The translations under genes were made by a program, and so were the position numbers. 64,000 nucleotides of DNA from Pigmentibacter ruber (GTDB taxonomy: Bacteria > Bdellovibrionota_B > Oligoflexia > Silvanigrellales > Silvanigrellaceae), in the NCBI RefSeq assembly GCF_009792895.1, contig NZ_WSSC01000001.1, positions 806,001 through 870,000 on the forward strand, given 5' to 3'. This document shows positions 33,882-43,103 of this stretch, one piece after another. A model generated the notes under the pieces. It was not told where the DNA came from. It saw nothing but the letters and a program-made list of their open reading frames with translations, and did no database searches. Within the stretch, counting starts at the first letter, position 1. Every line of letters starts with the position of its first letter.

Positions 33882-34812
33882 AAAATGTACATCCTTTGTT
33901 TAAACCATCACTGACTGCAAATATTTTTCCGTGATGTTCTTTTACGATTGATAAACAAACAAAAAGTCCAAGACCTGATCCTTGAATTTTTACTTTCAAA
34001 TTTCGTTCAATTCTATAAAATTTCTTGAATATTTTTTTTAAATGATTTTTCTCAATACCAACACCGTTGTCTTTTATAAATACTTGAATAAAATCTTTTT
34101 TCAAAAGAACCCCTGCTTGAATCATACCACCTTTTTCTGTGTATTTAACTGCATTATCAAGGAGATTATCAAATAGCATAGTTAAATGATAGGGATTTCC
34201 CCAAATAAAAAAAGCATTTTCCATATCAGCAGATAAATTTTGAAATTCAAAAGTACGTAATTCACTAAACCTATCTTTAACTCTATTGAAACAAGTGTTA
34301 AGTAATTCACTTAAATTAACCTTACTATGTATTAATGCGCTTTTATCCGACTCTAAGCGGGCGGAGATTAATACGGTATCAATCAATTTTTGTAACCTTT
34401 CAGTTTCTTTTAGGGTTCTTGTTAGAAATTTTTTTCTTTCATCCTCTGTCACGTTGCGCAGTAGCATTGTTTCAGCATAAAGCCTTATACTGGCGAGAGG
34501 GGTTTTTAATTCGTGGGTGACATTGCTTAAAATGGCATCTTGCATTTTTGTAATTCTTGAAAGTCGCCTTTGACTGACAAAAATCATGTATAATGCAATA
34601 AGGATAAAACCCATTAATATGCAACCTTGAGATAAAATAACCCACTGACCCGAATTCGTAGCTGCAACAGGAAATTTTTCTATGAAGGTATTTATTTCTT
34701 GGCTTCTTAAGATGTACCATCTGATCCAGACAAACATAAGTAAGCCCCAACAAATTTGGGCGCCGATGAGGATTGAGATGGGATGTAAAAGCCATTTTAG
34801 TTTTTTCAACAT
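33847..34812 (-). CDS. Membrane sensor histidine kinase
   Basis: 321 residues. Two membrane helices (about 13-34 and 56-78) flank a short periplasmic loop of about 20 residues, so the sensor reads the membrane or a partner protein. Phosphoacceptor His100 is in VTHELKTPLASIR. The N box is LLDNAVKYTEKGG, the G1 box DNGVGIEKNHL, and the G2 box GSGLGLFVCLSIVKEHHG. No HAMP domain is evident. The organisation resembles PhoR-like kinases. It overlaps the response regulator gene by 35 bases, so the pair is coupled. The start ATG 34812 follows AAAGGG and the 5' end overlaps, in antisense, the first 35 bases of the transglycosylase gene. Confidence 0.92.
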   Translation of the reverse strand: MLKKLKWLLHPISILIGAQICWGLLMFVWIRWYILRSQEINTFIEKFPVAATNSGQWVILSQGCILMGFILIALYMIFVSQRRLSRITKMQDAILSNVTHELKTPLASIRLYAETMLLRNVTEDERKKFLTRTLKETERLQKLIDTVLISARLESDKSALIHSKVNLSELLNTCFNRVKDRFSELRTFEFQNLSADMENAFFIWGNPYHLTMLFDNLLDNAVKYTEKGGMIQAGVLLKKDFIQVFIKDNGVGIEKNHLKKIFKKFYRIERNLKVKIQGSGLGLFVCLSIVKEHHGKIFAVSDGLNKGCTFYVELQRLSSHS

Positions 34813-37141
34813 ATTTTACCCTTTAGCAATTGCAATAGCAGGTTGCCTAAGCAGTATACCTGAAATATACGGTTTAGAAAGCTCGAATTCAGAAGTAATA
34901 GGTAAAAAATATATTACCTTTTATCAAGATTTTTTGCGAAATAAAAAACAAGAGGAAATTAAACATTTAGATGAAATAAAAAAACAAATTGGCAAGGAAA
35001 AAAATGGGCAAGAAAAAATATTTCTTTTTTTGGGGCTACTCAATAATGCAGGAGATATTTTACAAGATGATTATGTTGAATTTGCTAGAAAAAGTATTCA
35101 ACAATCTAAAATAAAAATGACTGATATACAAAATCATCTTTATCGTATCTATTATGCAAATTATTTATATTTGAAGAAAGATTATGCAGGAGCAATTTTA
35201 TTATTAAAACCAATAGCAAAACAAAATAAACTGGTTGTTTTTCAAATGATAGCCCCATTATATTTAGATGCATTATTAGATGCAGGACTTAAAGCAGAGG
35301 CAATTGATTATTATAAATCTTATGGAAATATTATTGAGCAATATACAAATTGGGAAAAAATGAATGAAGTGTTAGTTAAGTTATCGCAAGCTTCATTGTT
35401 TTTTAGTCAATTTAACCAAGCGCTCGCTTTTTTAAAAAAACCACTTCTTTTCTATCCGTTAGAAAAATCTGGTAGAGATGCTATGGATATTGTTTCAAAA
35501 ATTGAATGTTCAGGAGGAAGTTTAGGAAGTCTTTATTTTCGTGAAGAAAATCTTCAATATCTTTCAAAAGAAGTGTATAAACGTATAGGGAAACAACCTG
35601 ATTCTCGGAACTATATTTTAGCATTAGTAGGAATAAATCCCTTCAATCCAGTGCCATCAAGACCTTTTGAGCAACTTTCTAGTCAAGAAAAAGATAAAAT
35701 ATTAGGAAATACTGAATTGTTACTTTCCGCAAGGGAATATAGTTTAGCTGATCATGTCTTAAATTATCTTTCTGAAAATGGGAATTATTCAGATTTAAAT
35801 ATCAAAGATCGTATTTTAGATATGCGAGGAAGAGTATTTAATGCTTTAAATCAACCAATTAAAGCATCTCAAGTTTACTTTAAATTATTCACAGAAATTC
35901 CAAATTCGAAGTTTGCTGAGATTGCTAAAATGAAGTACGCAGTATCTCTTCATTACGCAAGAAATCATATTGAGGCAGCTGAATTTGCTAAGAAAAATTA
36001 TATATTCTCAACTATTGAAGAACAAAATTGGTTTATTTTATGGGAATATATCTTAGCAAAAAAATATGATGAAGCTGAAAGTGTTGCAATAAATTTTTTA
36101 AATCAAAGTAAAAAAGAATCTGTAAATATTAAATTCCAGTATTGGCTTTCAGTAATTCAGTATGAAAAAGGTATGAGAGAAGAAGCAAAAAAAACATATC
36201 AATCTATTGCAAAGAGAACAACAGAATATCCTTATTCCATATTTTCAAGATGGAAATTAAATAATTACAATTATAAAAACCAAAATATCAGTGAAAATTT
36301 AGGAATTAAAGATTATTACTCAAGAAAATCAAATCCATTTTTGAAAAGAAAAATAAAAGACAAAAACTTAGAAGAAATTAGAAAACTTATATTAAGTGAT
36401 TTAGAAGATGTAGCAATTATATATATTAAAAAAATTAACACAAAAAAGATGAAGAAAAATCAGGTAGTGCTATTAGCAAATTTAGCTTATGCTGCAAAAG
36501 ACTTTAAAATGTCTTCGGATTTAGCAAGAAATAATTTTGTCAATACTTTAGAAGAATATGGAGTTGACGAATTATGGACTGAAAAAACTAACTTCTGGAA
36601 GTTAAATTACCCTTTAGCATATTGGAAAGATATCCAAAATGCAGCAAAATTAGCTGATATTGATCCGTTATGGTTACTTTCAATTATGCGTGCCGAATCT
36701 CTTTACTATCCAACTGCTGAGAGTTCAGTTGGAGCAATAGGATTAATGCAAATCATGCCTTATACCGGCATGAACATTTCTAAACATATTGGTAAAGAAA
36801 ATTTTAATATAAGCTTGTTAAAGGAACCTTCACAATCAATTGCTTATGCTGCATGGTATTTACGAATGTTATTAAAAATCTATAAAGGTAATTATTTATT
36901 GGCTACTGCAGCATATAATGGAGGTCCTGAAGCAGTAAATCGATGGATAGGACAAAACAATTCTTTAACAATTGATGAATTTTATGAAAATATTCCATTT
37001 CAAGAAACAAAAAAATACGTGGCAAAAGTGTTGGGATATCTTGACATTTATTATAGAGTGCAACTAGGAAATAGTGATGGTTATAATTTGGATTTTGGGG
37101 ATTCTCTCCCAGATCCTTTTACAAAACTAAATATTTTTTAG
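34778..37141 (+). CDS. Soluble lytic transglycosylase (Slt70-like), probable lipoprotein
   Basis: 787 residues. The long helical N-terminal part (about 30-600) resembles the superhelical U-domain of Slt70, and the C-terminal catalytic domain has LADIDPLWLLSIMRAES with the catalytic Glu, AESSVGAIGLMQIMP, and YAAWYLRML...NYLLATAAYNGGPEAVNRWI. It cleaves the glycan strands of peptidoglycan to 1,6-anhydromuropeptides. The N-terminus from ATG 34778 is a signal peptide whose core ends IAGC (Cys23), a fair lipobox, so it may be outer-membrane anchored. ATG 34778 is chosen because GAGG lies six bases upstream; the longer frame to 34682 has no ribosome site and no signal peptide. It overlaps the divergent kinase gene. 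Confidence 0.88.
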   Translation: MGCKSHFSFFNIFYPLAIAIAGCLSSIPEIYGLESSNSEVIGKKYITFYQDFLRNKKQEEIKHLDEIKKQIGKEKNGQEKIFLFLGLLNNAGDILQDDYVEFARKSIQQSKIKMTDIQNHLYRIYYANYLYLKKDYAGAILLLKPIAKQNKLVVFQMIAPLYLDALLDAGLKAEAIDYYKSYGNIIEQYTNWEKMNEVLVKLSQASLFFSQFNQALAFLKKPLLFYPLEKSGRDAMDIVSKIECSGGSLGSLYFREENLQYLSKEVYKRIGKQPDSRNYILALVGINPFNPVPSRPFEQLSSQEKDKILGNTELLLSAREYSLADHVLNYLSENGNYSDLNIKDRILDMRGRVFNALNQPIKASQVYFKLFTEIPNSKFAEIAKMKYAVSLHYARNHIEAAEFAKKNYIFSTIEEQNWFILWEYILAKKYDEAESVAINFLNQSKKESVNIKFQYWLSVIQYEKGMREEAKKTYQSIAKRTTEYPYSIFSRWKLNNYNYKNQNISENLGIKDYYSRKSNPFLKRKIKDKNLEEIRKLILSDLEDVAIIYIKKINTKKMKKNQVVLLANLAYAAKDFKMSSDLARNNFVNTLEEYGVDELWTEKTNFWKLNYPLAYWKDIQNAAKLADIDPLWLLSIMRAESLYYPTAESSVGAIGLMQIMPYTGMNISKHIGKENFNISLLKEPSQSIAYAAWYLRMLLKIYKGNYLLATAAYNGGPEAVNRWIGQNNSLTIDEFYENIPFQETKKYVAKVLGYLDIYYRVQLGNSDGYNLDFGDSLPDPFTKLNIF

Positions 37142-37164
37142 CCGCTTTATAAAGGGGTTCCCTT

Positions 37165-37962
37165 GTGACTTTGCAGCAAATGCAAAATAATGATTTTATT
37201 TTGCAAGTAGATAATATTGTAAAAACTTATCCAAATGGAACAAAAGCATTAAAAGGAATATCTTTTCAGGTACCAAAAGGAGCTTTCCTTTCAGTCATAG
37301 GTCTTTCAGGTTCAGGCAAATCTACCCTTCTTAGATGTATAAATCGTATACATGAACCCACTGCAGGAACAGTTTATTTTGAAGGCCAAGATATTACTCA
37401 TGTTAAAGAACGTGAGCTCAGAGAAATAAGAAAAAAAATAGGAATGGTTTTTCAACATTTTAACTTAATAAATAGAAGAAATGTTTTAAACAATGTCCTT
37501 ATGGGTAAATTAGGAGATTTGAACAACCACTTTTTAGGAGGAATTTTTAAAAAGTGGCCATCTGAATGGGTCGATGAAGCTTATTCTGCTTTAAAAATAG
37601 TTGGTATAGCTGACAAAGCGTTAGTTCGAGCGGACGGGTTATCTGGTGGGCAAAAACAAAGGGTCGCCATTGCTAGAACATTAATTCAAAATCCGCATCT
37701 TTTATTAGCAGATGAGCCAGTAGCTTCTTTAGACCCTACGACCAGTTATTCTGTTATGAATTATTTAAAAGATTTGAATACTAAAAGAAATATAACTGTT
37801 GTTTGTAACTTACATTTTTTAAGTTTAGTTAGGGATTACTCAACCCATGTAATTGCATTAAAAAATGGAGAAAAAGTATTTGAAGGAAAGCCATCAGATA
37901 TTTCTGAAAAATGGTTTAAAGATATTTATGGTGCTGATGCGAAAGAAGTGGAGATACATTAA
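37165..37962 (+). CDS. Phosphonate/phosphite-type ABC transporter ATPase (PhnC-like)
   Basis: 265 residues. Walker A GLSGSGKST (46-54), signature LSGGQKQRVAIART, Walker B LLADEPVASLDPTTS and the H-loop CNLHFLSLVRDYSTHVIALKNG. The variant VCNLH and the MVFQHFNLINR block are typical of PhnC/PtxA. Substrate is not certain: phosphonate, phosphite or phosphate-like anion. The start is GTG at 37165 with AAAGGGG seven bases upstream. It is 23 bases after the transglycosylase gene and overlaps the permease gene by one base. Confidence 0.88.
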   Translation: MTLQQMQNNDFILQVDNIVKTYPNGTKALKGISFQVPKGAFLSVIGLSGSGKSTLLRCINRIHEPTAGTVYFEGQDITHVKERELREIRKKIGMVFQHFNLINRRNVLNNVLMGKLGDLNNHFLGGIFKKWPSEWVDEAYSALKIVGIADKALVRADGLSGGQKQRVAIARTLIQNPHLLLADEPVASLDPTTSYSVMNYLKDLNTKRNITVVCNLHFLSLVRDYSTHVIALKNGEKVFEGKPSDISEKWFKDIYGADAKEVEIH

Positions 37963-39254
37963 TGAAATTCCCTTCGTTTATACCAATGATTGAATCAAAA
38001 CGGAAAAAAAGAGAATTAGCAGGCTTACTAATTGAAATGTTAGTTTGGGCTTATTTCTTAATTTTTATTTTTAAAATATTAGTATTTTCAATCATACTTC
38101 CTATCTTAGAAAATTTTGCTTATGCAGAAAAATCAAATCAATTTGCTTTAAATATTATCCAAAAATTAAATTTTGACAGCAGATACTTTGAATTTCCTTG
38201 GAGTTGGTTTTTAGGTTTATCTTTTATAGGTTTTGGTATCGGTGTTTTAGTTTCTTTAAAATGTAAGGGTTTTGGATCATGGGTAGCAAGCTTATCAAAA
38301 TTGCAAGTAACAGATCCAAACGATTATTTAAAAATTCAGAAACATTGGAAATTTGCGAAATTTGAGGCGTATTTTTTAGTATTCATTACATTAATAACAG
38401 GAATTGTAATTGTAAATGTAAGTTTTTTGAAAATAGTTCAAATAGATGGTTTATTAGGTGCTGGCAGACTCACTTTGCAACTTACTTGCGGCATTCCTGG
38501 AGTAGGTGAGCATTTTTTATTTGGTTCTTTTTACGATTTATTACAATCTTTTTTTAATTTACTGTTACGTTTGCATAATTCTATTTTTGCCAATCATGTG
38601 GAGTATTTTAATATTCCATGTGTACCGAATGATTTAACTTACTTTGGCAAAGCATTAAGTAAATTAGCAGAATCTATTTATTTAGCATTTTTAGCAACAT
38701 TTTTTAGTATTCCTATAGCGTTTGTCTTATCTTTTTTTGCTTCTAGAAATTTAACACGCCATAGTTATGCTATGCGTTCTCTTTATTTCTTGATTCGCTC
38801 TTATATGAATATCACAAGGTCGATTGAACCTTTAATTTGGGCTATTTTATTTTCAGTATGGATTGGGATTGGTCCTTTTGCGGGTGCATTAGCTTTGATG
38901 GTTCATAGTGTTTCCAGTCTTGTGAAACAATATTCAGAAGCAATTGAAACTGTTGATGAAGGCCCAATAGAAGCCTTGCAAGTGACAGGTGCAAGTCGTA
39001 TTGCAGTTGTTTGGTTTTCCGTTGTACCGCAAGTTATTCTTCCATTTCTTGCATTTACAATTTATAGATGGGATATCAATGTAAGAATGGCTACCGTGAT
39101 AGGACTTGTAGGCGGTGGTGGAATTGGTAGTATTTTGATCCAGGAACAAATGCTAGCACGTTGGACACAGGTGGGAAGTCTTGCTTTTCTTATCTTCTTA
39201 GTTGTCTGGTGCATGGATTTCTTATCTGCAAGGATTCGCGAGGCAATACAATAA
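37962..39254 (+). CDS. Phosphonate/phosphite-type ABC transporter permease (PhnE-like)
   Basis: 430 residues, longer than a typical single PhnE (about 260-280). A first part with two or three membrane helices (about 20-150) precedes the PhnE domain, which contains the helix-rich core and the cytoplasmic EAA loop (PIEALQVTGASRIAVVWFSVVPQV) plus MATVIGLVGGGGIG, the family hallmark. It partners the PhnC-like ATPase. A periplasmic PhnD-type binding protein is not in the adjacent genes. Stop codon abuts the lipB GTG with no spacer. Confidence 0.88.
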   Translation: MKFPSFIPMIESKRKKRELAGLLIEMLVWAYFLIFIFKILVFSIILPILENFAYAEKSNQFALNIIQKLNFDSRYFEFPWSWFLGLSFIGFGIGVLVSLKCKGFGSWVASLSKLQVTDPNDYLKIQKHWKFAKFEAYFLVFITLITGIVIVNVSFLKIVQIDGLLGAGRLTLQLTCGIPGVGEHFLFGSFYDLLQSFFNLLLRLHNSIFANHVEYFNIPCVPNDLTYFGKALSKLAESIYLAFLATFFSIPIAFVLSFFASRNLTRHSYAMRSLYFLIRSYMNITRSIEPLIWAILFSVWIGIGPFAGALALMVHSVSSLVKQYSEAIETVDEGPIEALQVTGASRIAVVWFSVVPQVILPFLAFTIYRWDINVRMATVIGLVGGGGIGSILIQEQMLARWTQVGSLAFLIFLVVWCMDFLSARIREAIQ

Positions 39255-39917
39255 GTGCAAATAAAATATTTAGGACTTTTACCATACTCAGATACTTTAG
39301 GAATAATGGAGTCCATCCATTCAGAAATTGTTAATAATCCTTCACAAGAAGGAATTATTCTTGTTGTGCAACATCCGCCAACAGTTACTATGGGAAAACG
39401 TGAGTTATACACAGATATGCTCGTACCACCTGAACAATTAAAGTATAAAGGCGTAGCTTTTCATAAAATAGATCGGGGTGGTAGTGTTACTGTTCATGAA
39501 CCTGGGCAAATTGTAATTTATCCAATTTTTCAAATTCATGAATATCAACAAACTGTGCGTTCTTATGTAAATTTATTAGAAGAAGCAATGATAGAAACAG
39601 CTGCTTTATATGGGGTAAAAGTACAAAGAGATGAAATAAATCCAGGGGTATGGGTAGGAAAAAATAAAATAGGTGCAATAGGGATTCGAATTAAAGATAA
39701 AGTGACAAAACATGGAATTGCTTTCAATGTTGTAAATTCTCTTGAAACTTTTTCAAATATTATTCCTTGTGGATTACATGGCAGAGGAGTAATAAATCTG
39801 CAACAAGCTATTAAAGATCTACCCACAAATAATAGAAAAATCCCTTTATTGGATTATCATGATGTGGAAAAATATCTGGCACAAACCATAAATAATAAAT
39901 TAACTATGTTAAATTAA
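39255..39917 (+). CDS. lipB: Octanoyl-ACP:protein N-octanoyltransferase LipB
   Basis: 220 residues. The family blocks are RGGSVTVHEPGQIVIYPI (75-92), NKIGAIGIRI with catalytic Lys138, and IIPCG with catalytic Cys172; the Lys-Cys distance equals that of characterised LipB enzymes. It transfers octanoate from ACP to lipoyl domains of dehydrogenase complexes. A lipA gene is not in the window. The GTG start directly follows the permease stop codon, suggesting translational coupling with the ABC transporter. N-terminal IKYLGLLPYSDTLGIM matches the family, which supports this start. Confidence 0.93.
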   Translation: MQIKYLGLLPYSDTLGIMESIHSEIVNNPSQEGIILVVQHPPTVTMGKRELYTDMLVPPEQLKYKGVAFHKIDRGGSVTVHEPGQIVIYPIFQIHEYQQTVRSYVNLLEEAMIETAALYGVKVQRDEINPGVWVGKNKIGAIGIRIKDKVTKHGIAFNVVNSLETFSNIIPCGLHGRGVINLQQAIKDLPTNNRKIPLLDYHDVEKYLAQTINNKLTMLN

Positions 39918-39936
39918 AAAAAATAATACAACAAAA

Positions 39937-40965
39937 TTATTCTTTCAAAGCAGCAAGTATTTTTTCCTTTCTTTCCTCTATTGTAGGATGAGTTGAAAAT
40001 ATTTCTAATAGGTAAAATATTATTTTTTCACTTTGAGTTTGGGGAGCATTATTTTCAATATTTTTTAATGCATAAATGAGTAATTCAGGGGATAATTTAG
40101 CGGATTGTAAATTTTTTGCAGCAAAAATATCTGCTTGATGTTCAAATTTTTTTGAATATTTGTTTTCTAAAATAGCTCCATAAAATGAAGTTAATGTTGA
40201 TGAAAAATCTCCTAGTATTGCCGAAATAAAAAAGCCAATAAAAGTAGATCTTATCGCTTGTGCAATTGAATGTTTATATTTAAGATGTCCAATTTCGTGG
40301 AGTAAAACAGCAGTTATTTCATCATGGTCACAAAGATTTATTAATTCGTCAGTTATAATTACATTTTCTGAGGTTAATGCAAAGGCATTAGGACCAAGTT
40401 CTTTACTTGAAAAAAAATGAAGTTTAAAATTGGGTAAGTTATTTTTTTCTTTAATGTTATTTATTCTTTCTAAAATAGATTCTTTTTTTTCTTTTGAAAT
40501 TTTACTTTCAACTAAAAAATTTGAATTTTGAAAATATTCAAGAACATTATTATCAATTTTTTGTAAGTAAACAGAAGGAACATTCTGGGATAAAATATAT
40601 GAAAGCCCGGGGATAAAAAAATTGTAAGAAACAATTAAAAAGCTTATTAAAAGTAAAGTTAATAAAAAAATTTTAGAGAAACTTTTTTCAAAGCTAAATG
40701 CATTTGCAATTTTTTTAATGGAATTTTTTCTAATCCATTGTTCTATCATCATATCATTTTTAAAATGGCATTGACTTCCATTTGTAAAGAAAAAATATCT
40801 ATTCCCATCAGCAACTTGTGTTGTATATTTAATATTTGAACTAGTATTGACAATGTATAAGGTATCATTTTGGATATTAAGTTCATTATTTTGAATTTTA
40901 ATTTTTACAAAATGAGTTTTTGATGACCGCCCATCATAATACTTGCCATCAAATTCTCTTTCCAT
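39937..40965 (-). CDS. M48 family membrane metalloprotease with N-terminal DUF7092-like domain
   Basis: 342 residues. A small beta-rich N-terminal domain (about 1-75, FDGKYYDGRSSKTHFVKI) of the type often fused to this group precedes a membrane helix (about 98-118) and an M48 protease domain. The zinc motif is HEIGH (His223, Glu224, His227) and the third ligand is Glu275 in FEHQAD. It ends with STHPTIEERKEKI, the usual M48 tail. It is probably a periplasm-facing or membrane-linked Oma1-like quality-control protease. It follows the YjgN-type gene by four bases, with GGAG at the start; such genes commonly occur together. Confidence 0.88.
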   Translation of the reverse strand: MEREFDGKYYDGRSSKTHFVKIKIQNNELNIQNDTLYIVNTSSNIKYTTQVADGNRYFFFTNGSQCHFKNDMMIEQWIRKNSIKKIANAFSFEKSFSKIFLLTLLLISFLIVSYNFFIPGLSYILSQNVPSVYLQKIDNNVLEYFQNSNFLVESKISKEKKESILERINNIKEKNNLPNFKLHFFSSKELGPNAFALTSENVIITDELINLCDHDEITAVLLHEIGHLKYKHSIAQAIRSTFIGFFISAILGDFSSTLTSFYGAILENKYSKKFEHQADIFAAKNLQSAKLSPELLIYALKNIENNAPQTQSEKIIFYLLEIFSTHPTIEERKEKILAALKE

Positions 40966-40969
40966 AAAA

Positions 40970-41980
40970 TTATACTCCTATATCAATTCCAAATAAACTA
41001 CTTGTTATTTCTGATGATTGAGAAAGAATTTCATTGCTATTATTTATAGCTTCAATGTTGAAAGAAATTTCTTCATATACTTCTAAATTTAGATTATTTA
41101 GAAGAAATTTTTTTAAATTTATTTCTGCAAATGGTAAATATAACCCAAAAGTTATTACTATTAAAATTGTGTTAATGATATTAATAAAAAAATATTTTTT
41201 AAAACTTATATTTGTAAAAAATCTATTATTGCTGATTGAGAGATTATTTATAACTAATTTATAAAAAGCTAAAGTTATATATACAAAATTAACTATAAAT
41301 GTAATTGCTGTTGCAAAATTAAATATGGAACTTCTTGAGTTTTCAGAACCGAAAAGAAGATAAAAAATACCAAAAATAGAAAAAATTAATACTGATATTC
41401 CAATAATTTTTAGATATACAAAATAGAAGTCTCTTGTTCTTGCTTTAATTTTAAAAAAAGTATCGCCAATTTTAATATTATTATATATTATTTCATTATA
41501 TTTTTTCAGAGTATATGGAAAAAAAATAAAAATTGTGATTATATTAAGAAAGATATGGGAAAAAAAGAAGATATAAAACTTTTTTAGATTGCTTGAATAA
41601 CTAAAATGAATTCCTTTGTAGCTTGTATTAGCTAAATGGTATTGCATAGATTTAGTAATTAAGAACGGGAAGAAAAGAAATGCTATTATAAATAATAGTG
41701 CAGCAACATTTGTGGATATATTTGATATTATAAAATATAATATAAAAAATATTAAAACAAAAATGTTTCCTTTTAAAATACCAATTGGATTTGCATGATA
41801 ATTAAAGTGACTACCTTGGATGAAACTATTTTGCATAAAATATTGGGTTTTTCTGACTTTTGCCCAAGCATAATAAATGCCTAAAGTAAAAATAATTAAA
41901 ATTGTATTCGTAATCCAAATCTTAAAATAATCTAAGCCAATTCCTGTAAAATTAAACTTTTCAATTTTTTTTTCTTCCAT
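40970..41980 (-). CDS. YjgN/DUF898 family polytopic membrane protein
   Basis: About 336 residues from the ATG at 41980. Several membrane helices recur in a pattern of similar repeats: the motif 'NTILIIFTLGIYYAWAKVR' appears near the N-terminus and 'NTILIVITFGLYLPFAEI' near the C-terminus, as in DUF898 proteins. Function of the family is unknown. An upstream in-frame ATG at 41992 exists, but the 41980 ATG has a better GGAT site. It is in one operon with the M48 protease and may be its substrate, regulator or channel; this is inference from pairing. Confidence 0.8.
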   Translation of the reverse strand: MEEKKIEKFNFTGIGLDYFKIWITNTILIIFTLGIYYAWAKVRKTQYFMQNSFIQGSHFNYHANPIGILKGNIFVLIFFILYFIISNISTNVAALLFIIAFLFFPFLITKSMQYHLANTSYKGIHFSYSSNLKKFYIFFFSHIFLNIITIFIFFPYTLKKYNEIIYNNIKIGDTFFKIKARTRDFYFVYLKIIGISVLIFSIFGIFYLLFGSENSRSSIFNFATAITFIVNFVYITLAFYKLVINNLSISNNRFFTNISFKKYFFINIINTILIVITFGLYLPFAEINLKKFLLNNLNLEVYEEISFNIEAINNSNEILSQSSEITSSLFGIDIGV

Positions 41981-42096
41981 AACCATATCCATTTAAAATA
42001 AATTAACTACAAGCATCAAAATTTAATTATTTGGAGTTGATTTATTTGTCAATAAATATGTTTTTTTTATATAAATAAGAGCTTTAATATCTATAA

Positions 42097-43011
42097 TTAA
42101 TGTTTTTCTTCTTGATCGCAATTGACTCTTTCAAATTGAATAGTAACATGCGTAATTTTATGTTTTTCAGCTAATATTTTTTTTATTTCAAAAAGGAGTT
42201 CTTCTGAATTACTAATTTGGTTATTTACAATATGGCAGGTAAAATTAATTTTTCCAGAAGTGATAGCCCAGATATGTAAGTCATGTACGTCAGTAATTCC
42301 AGGAATTTTCTTAATTTCTTGTTTGATTGCTTCAATATCTGTTCCTTTTGGAACACCTTCTAACAATATATTAAAACTATCAGTAAGTAGGCTCCAAGTT
42401 CTTGGAAAAATCCAAAGCGCAATTAAAATTGCAATTATTGAATCCACCCATTTTATATTTGTGAAATGAATAATAATGGCAGCTATGATTACACCTACAG
42501 AACTAAGCATATCACTAAAAACTTCTAAATAAGCACCTTTTAAATTTAAGCTATGCTCTTTTCCATCACTTAAAATTTTCATACAAATAATATTAATAAG
42601 AAGACCTGCAATGGCCACCCAGAACATAATACCTGTTTTTATTGCAAAATTATCTTGATTAAAAAAGCGATTAAATGATTCATATAAAATATAAATACCA
42701 ACAAAAATAAGCAAAAAAGAATTAAAAGAAGAAGCAAGTATTTCAAACCGGTAGTAACCAAAAGTTCTTTTGAGATCTGCTGGCTTTTTTGCTATTTTTA
42801 TTGAGATGTAAGCAATTGCAATTCCTATTACGTCGGTTAGCATGTGTGCAGCATCAGAGATTAGGGCTAGACTGCCAGAAAGTATTCCTGCAAAAAGTTC
42901 AATACAAAAAAACAATCCAGTCAATACTAAAGCAAAGAAAAGAGGTTTTTCTTTAGAAACATGTGAATGATGATGCCCCTCATGAAACAAAGTATTCTTT
43001 TTCTTAAACAT
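42097..43011 (-). CDS. Cation diffusion facilitator (zinc/cobalt efflux, CzcD/ZitB-like)
   Basis: 304 residues with six predicted membrane helices. An N-terminal His-rich stretch (HEGHHHSH) suggests metal binding. The transport site in helix 2 is SDAAHMLTD (His56, Asp60); in helix 5 the pair is YLEVFSD (Glu163, Asp167), where Zn transporters usually have His and Asp. The C-terminal cytoplasmic domain has DVHDLHIWAI and HITHVTIQFE, with a His-Cys-rich tail. It exports divalent cations by proton antiport. Start ATG 43011 has GGGAG. The Glu variant in helix 5 also occurs in relatives of CzcD. Confidence 0.9.
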   Translation of the reverse strand: MFKKKNTLFHEGHHHSHVSKEKPLFFALVLTGLFFCIELFAGILSGSLALISDAAHMLTDVIGIAIAYISIKIAKKPADLKRTFGYYRFEILASSFNSFLLIFVGIYILYESFNRFFNQDNFAIKTGIMFWVAIAGLLINIICMKILSDGKEHSLNLKGAYLEVFSDMLSSVGVIIAAIIIHFTNIKWVDSIIAILIALWIFPRTWSLLTDSFNILLEGVPKGTDIEAIKQEIKKIPGITDVHDLHIWAITSGKINFTCHIVNNQISNSEELLFEIKKILAEKHKITHVTIQFERVNCDQEEKH

Positions 43012-43103
43012 AAAACTCCCATTCTAAATTGTATTAATAAAATAAAATTTTATAGGATAAAATTCAATTTAAAACTGGGAAAAGATAACAAGTAATTTTT
43101 AAA

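Noticed and set aside
34682-34777. Longer N-terminus of the lytic transglycosylase
   Set aside because: The frame is open to 34682 but there is no ribosome site there, the added sequence hides the signal peptide, and it is the antisense of the kinase's membrane helices.
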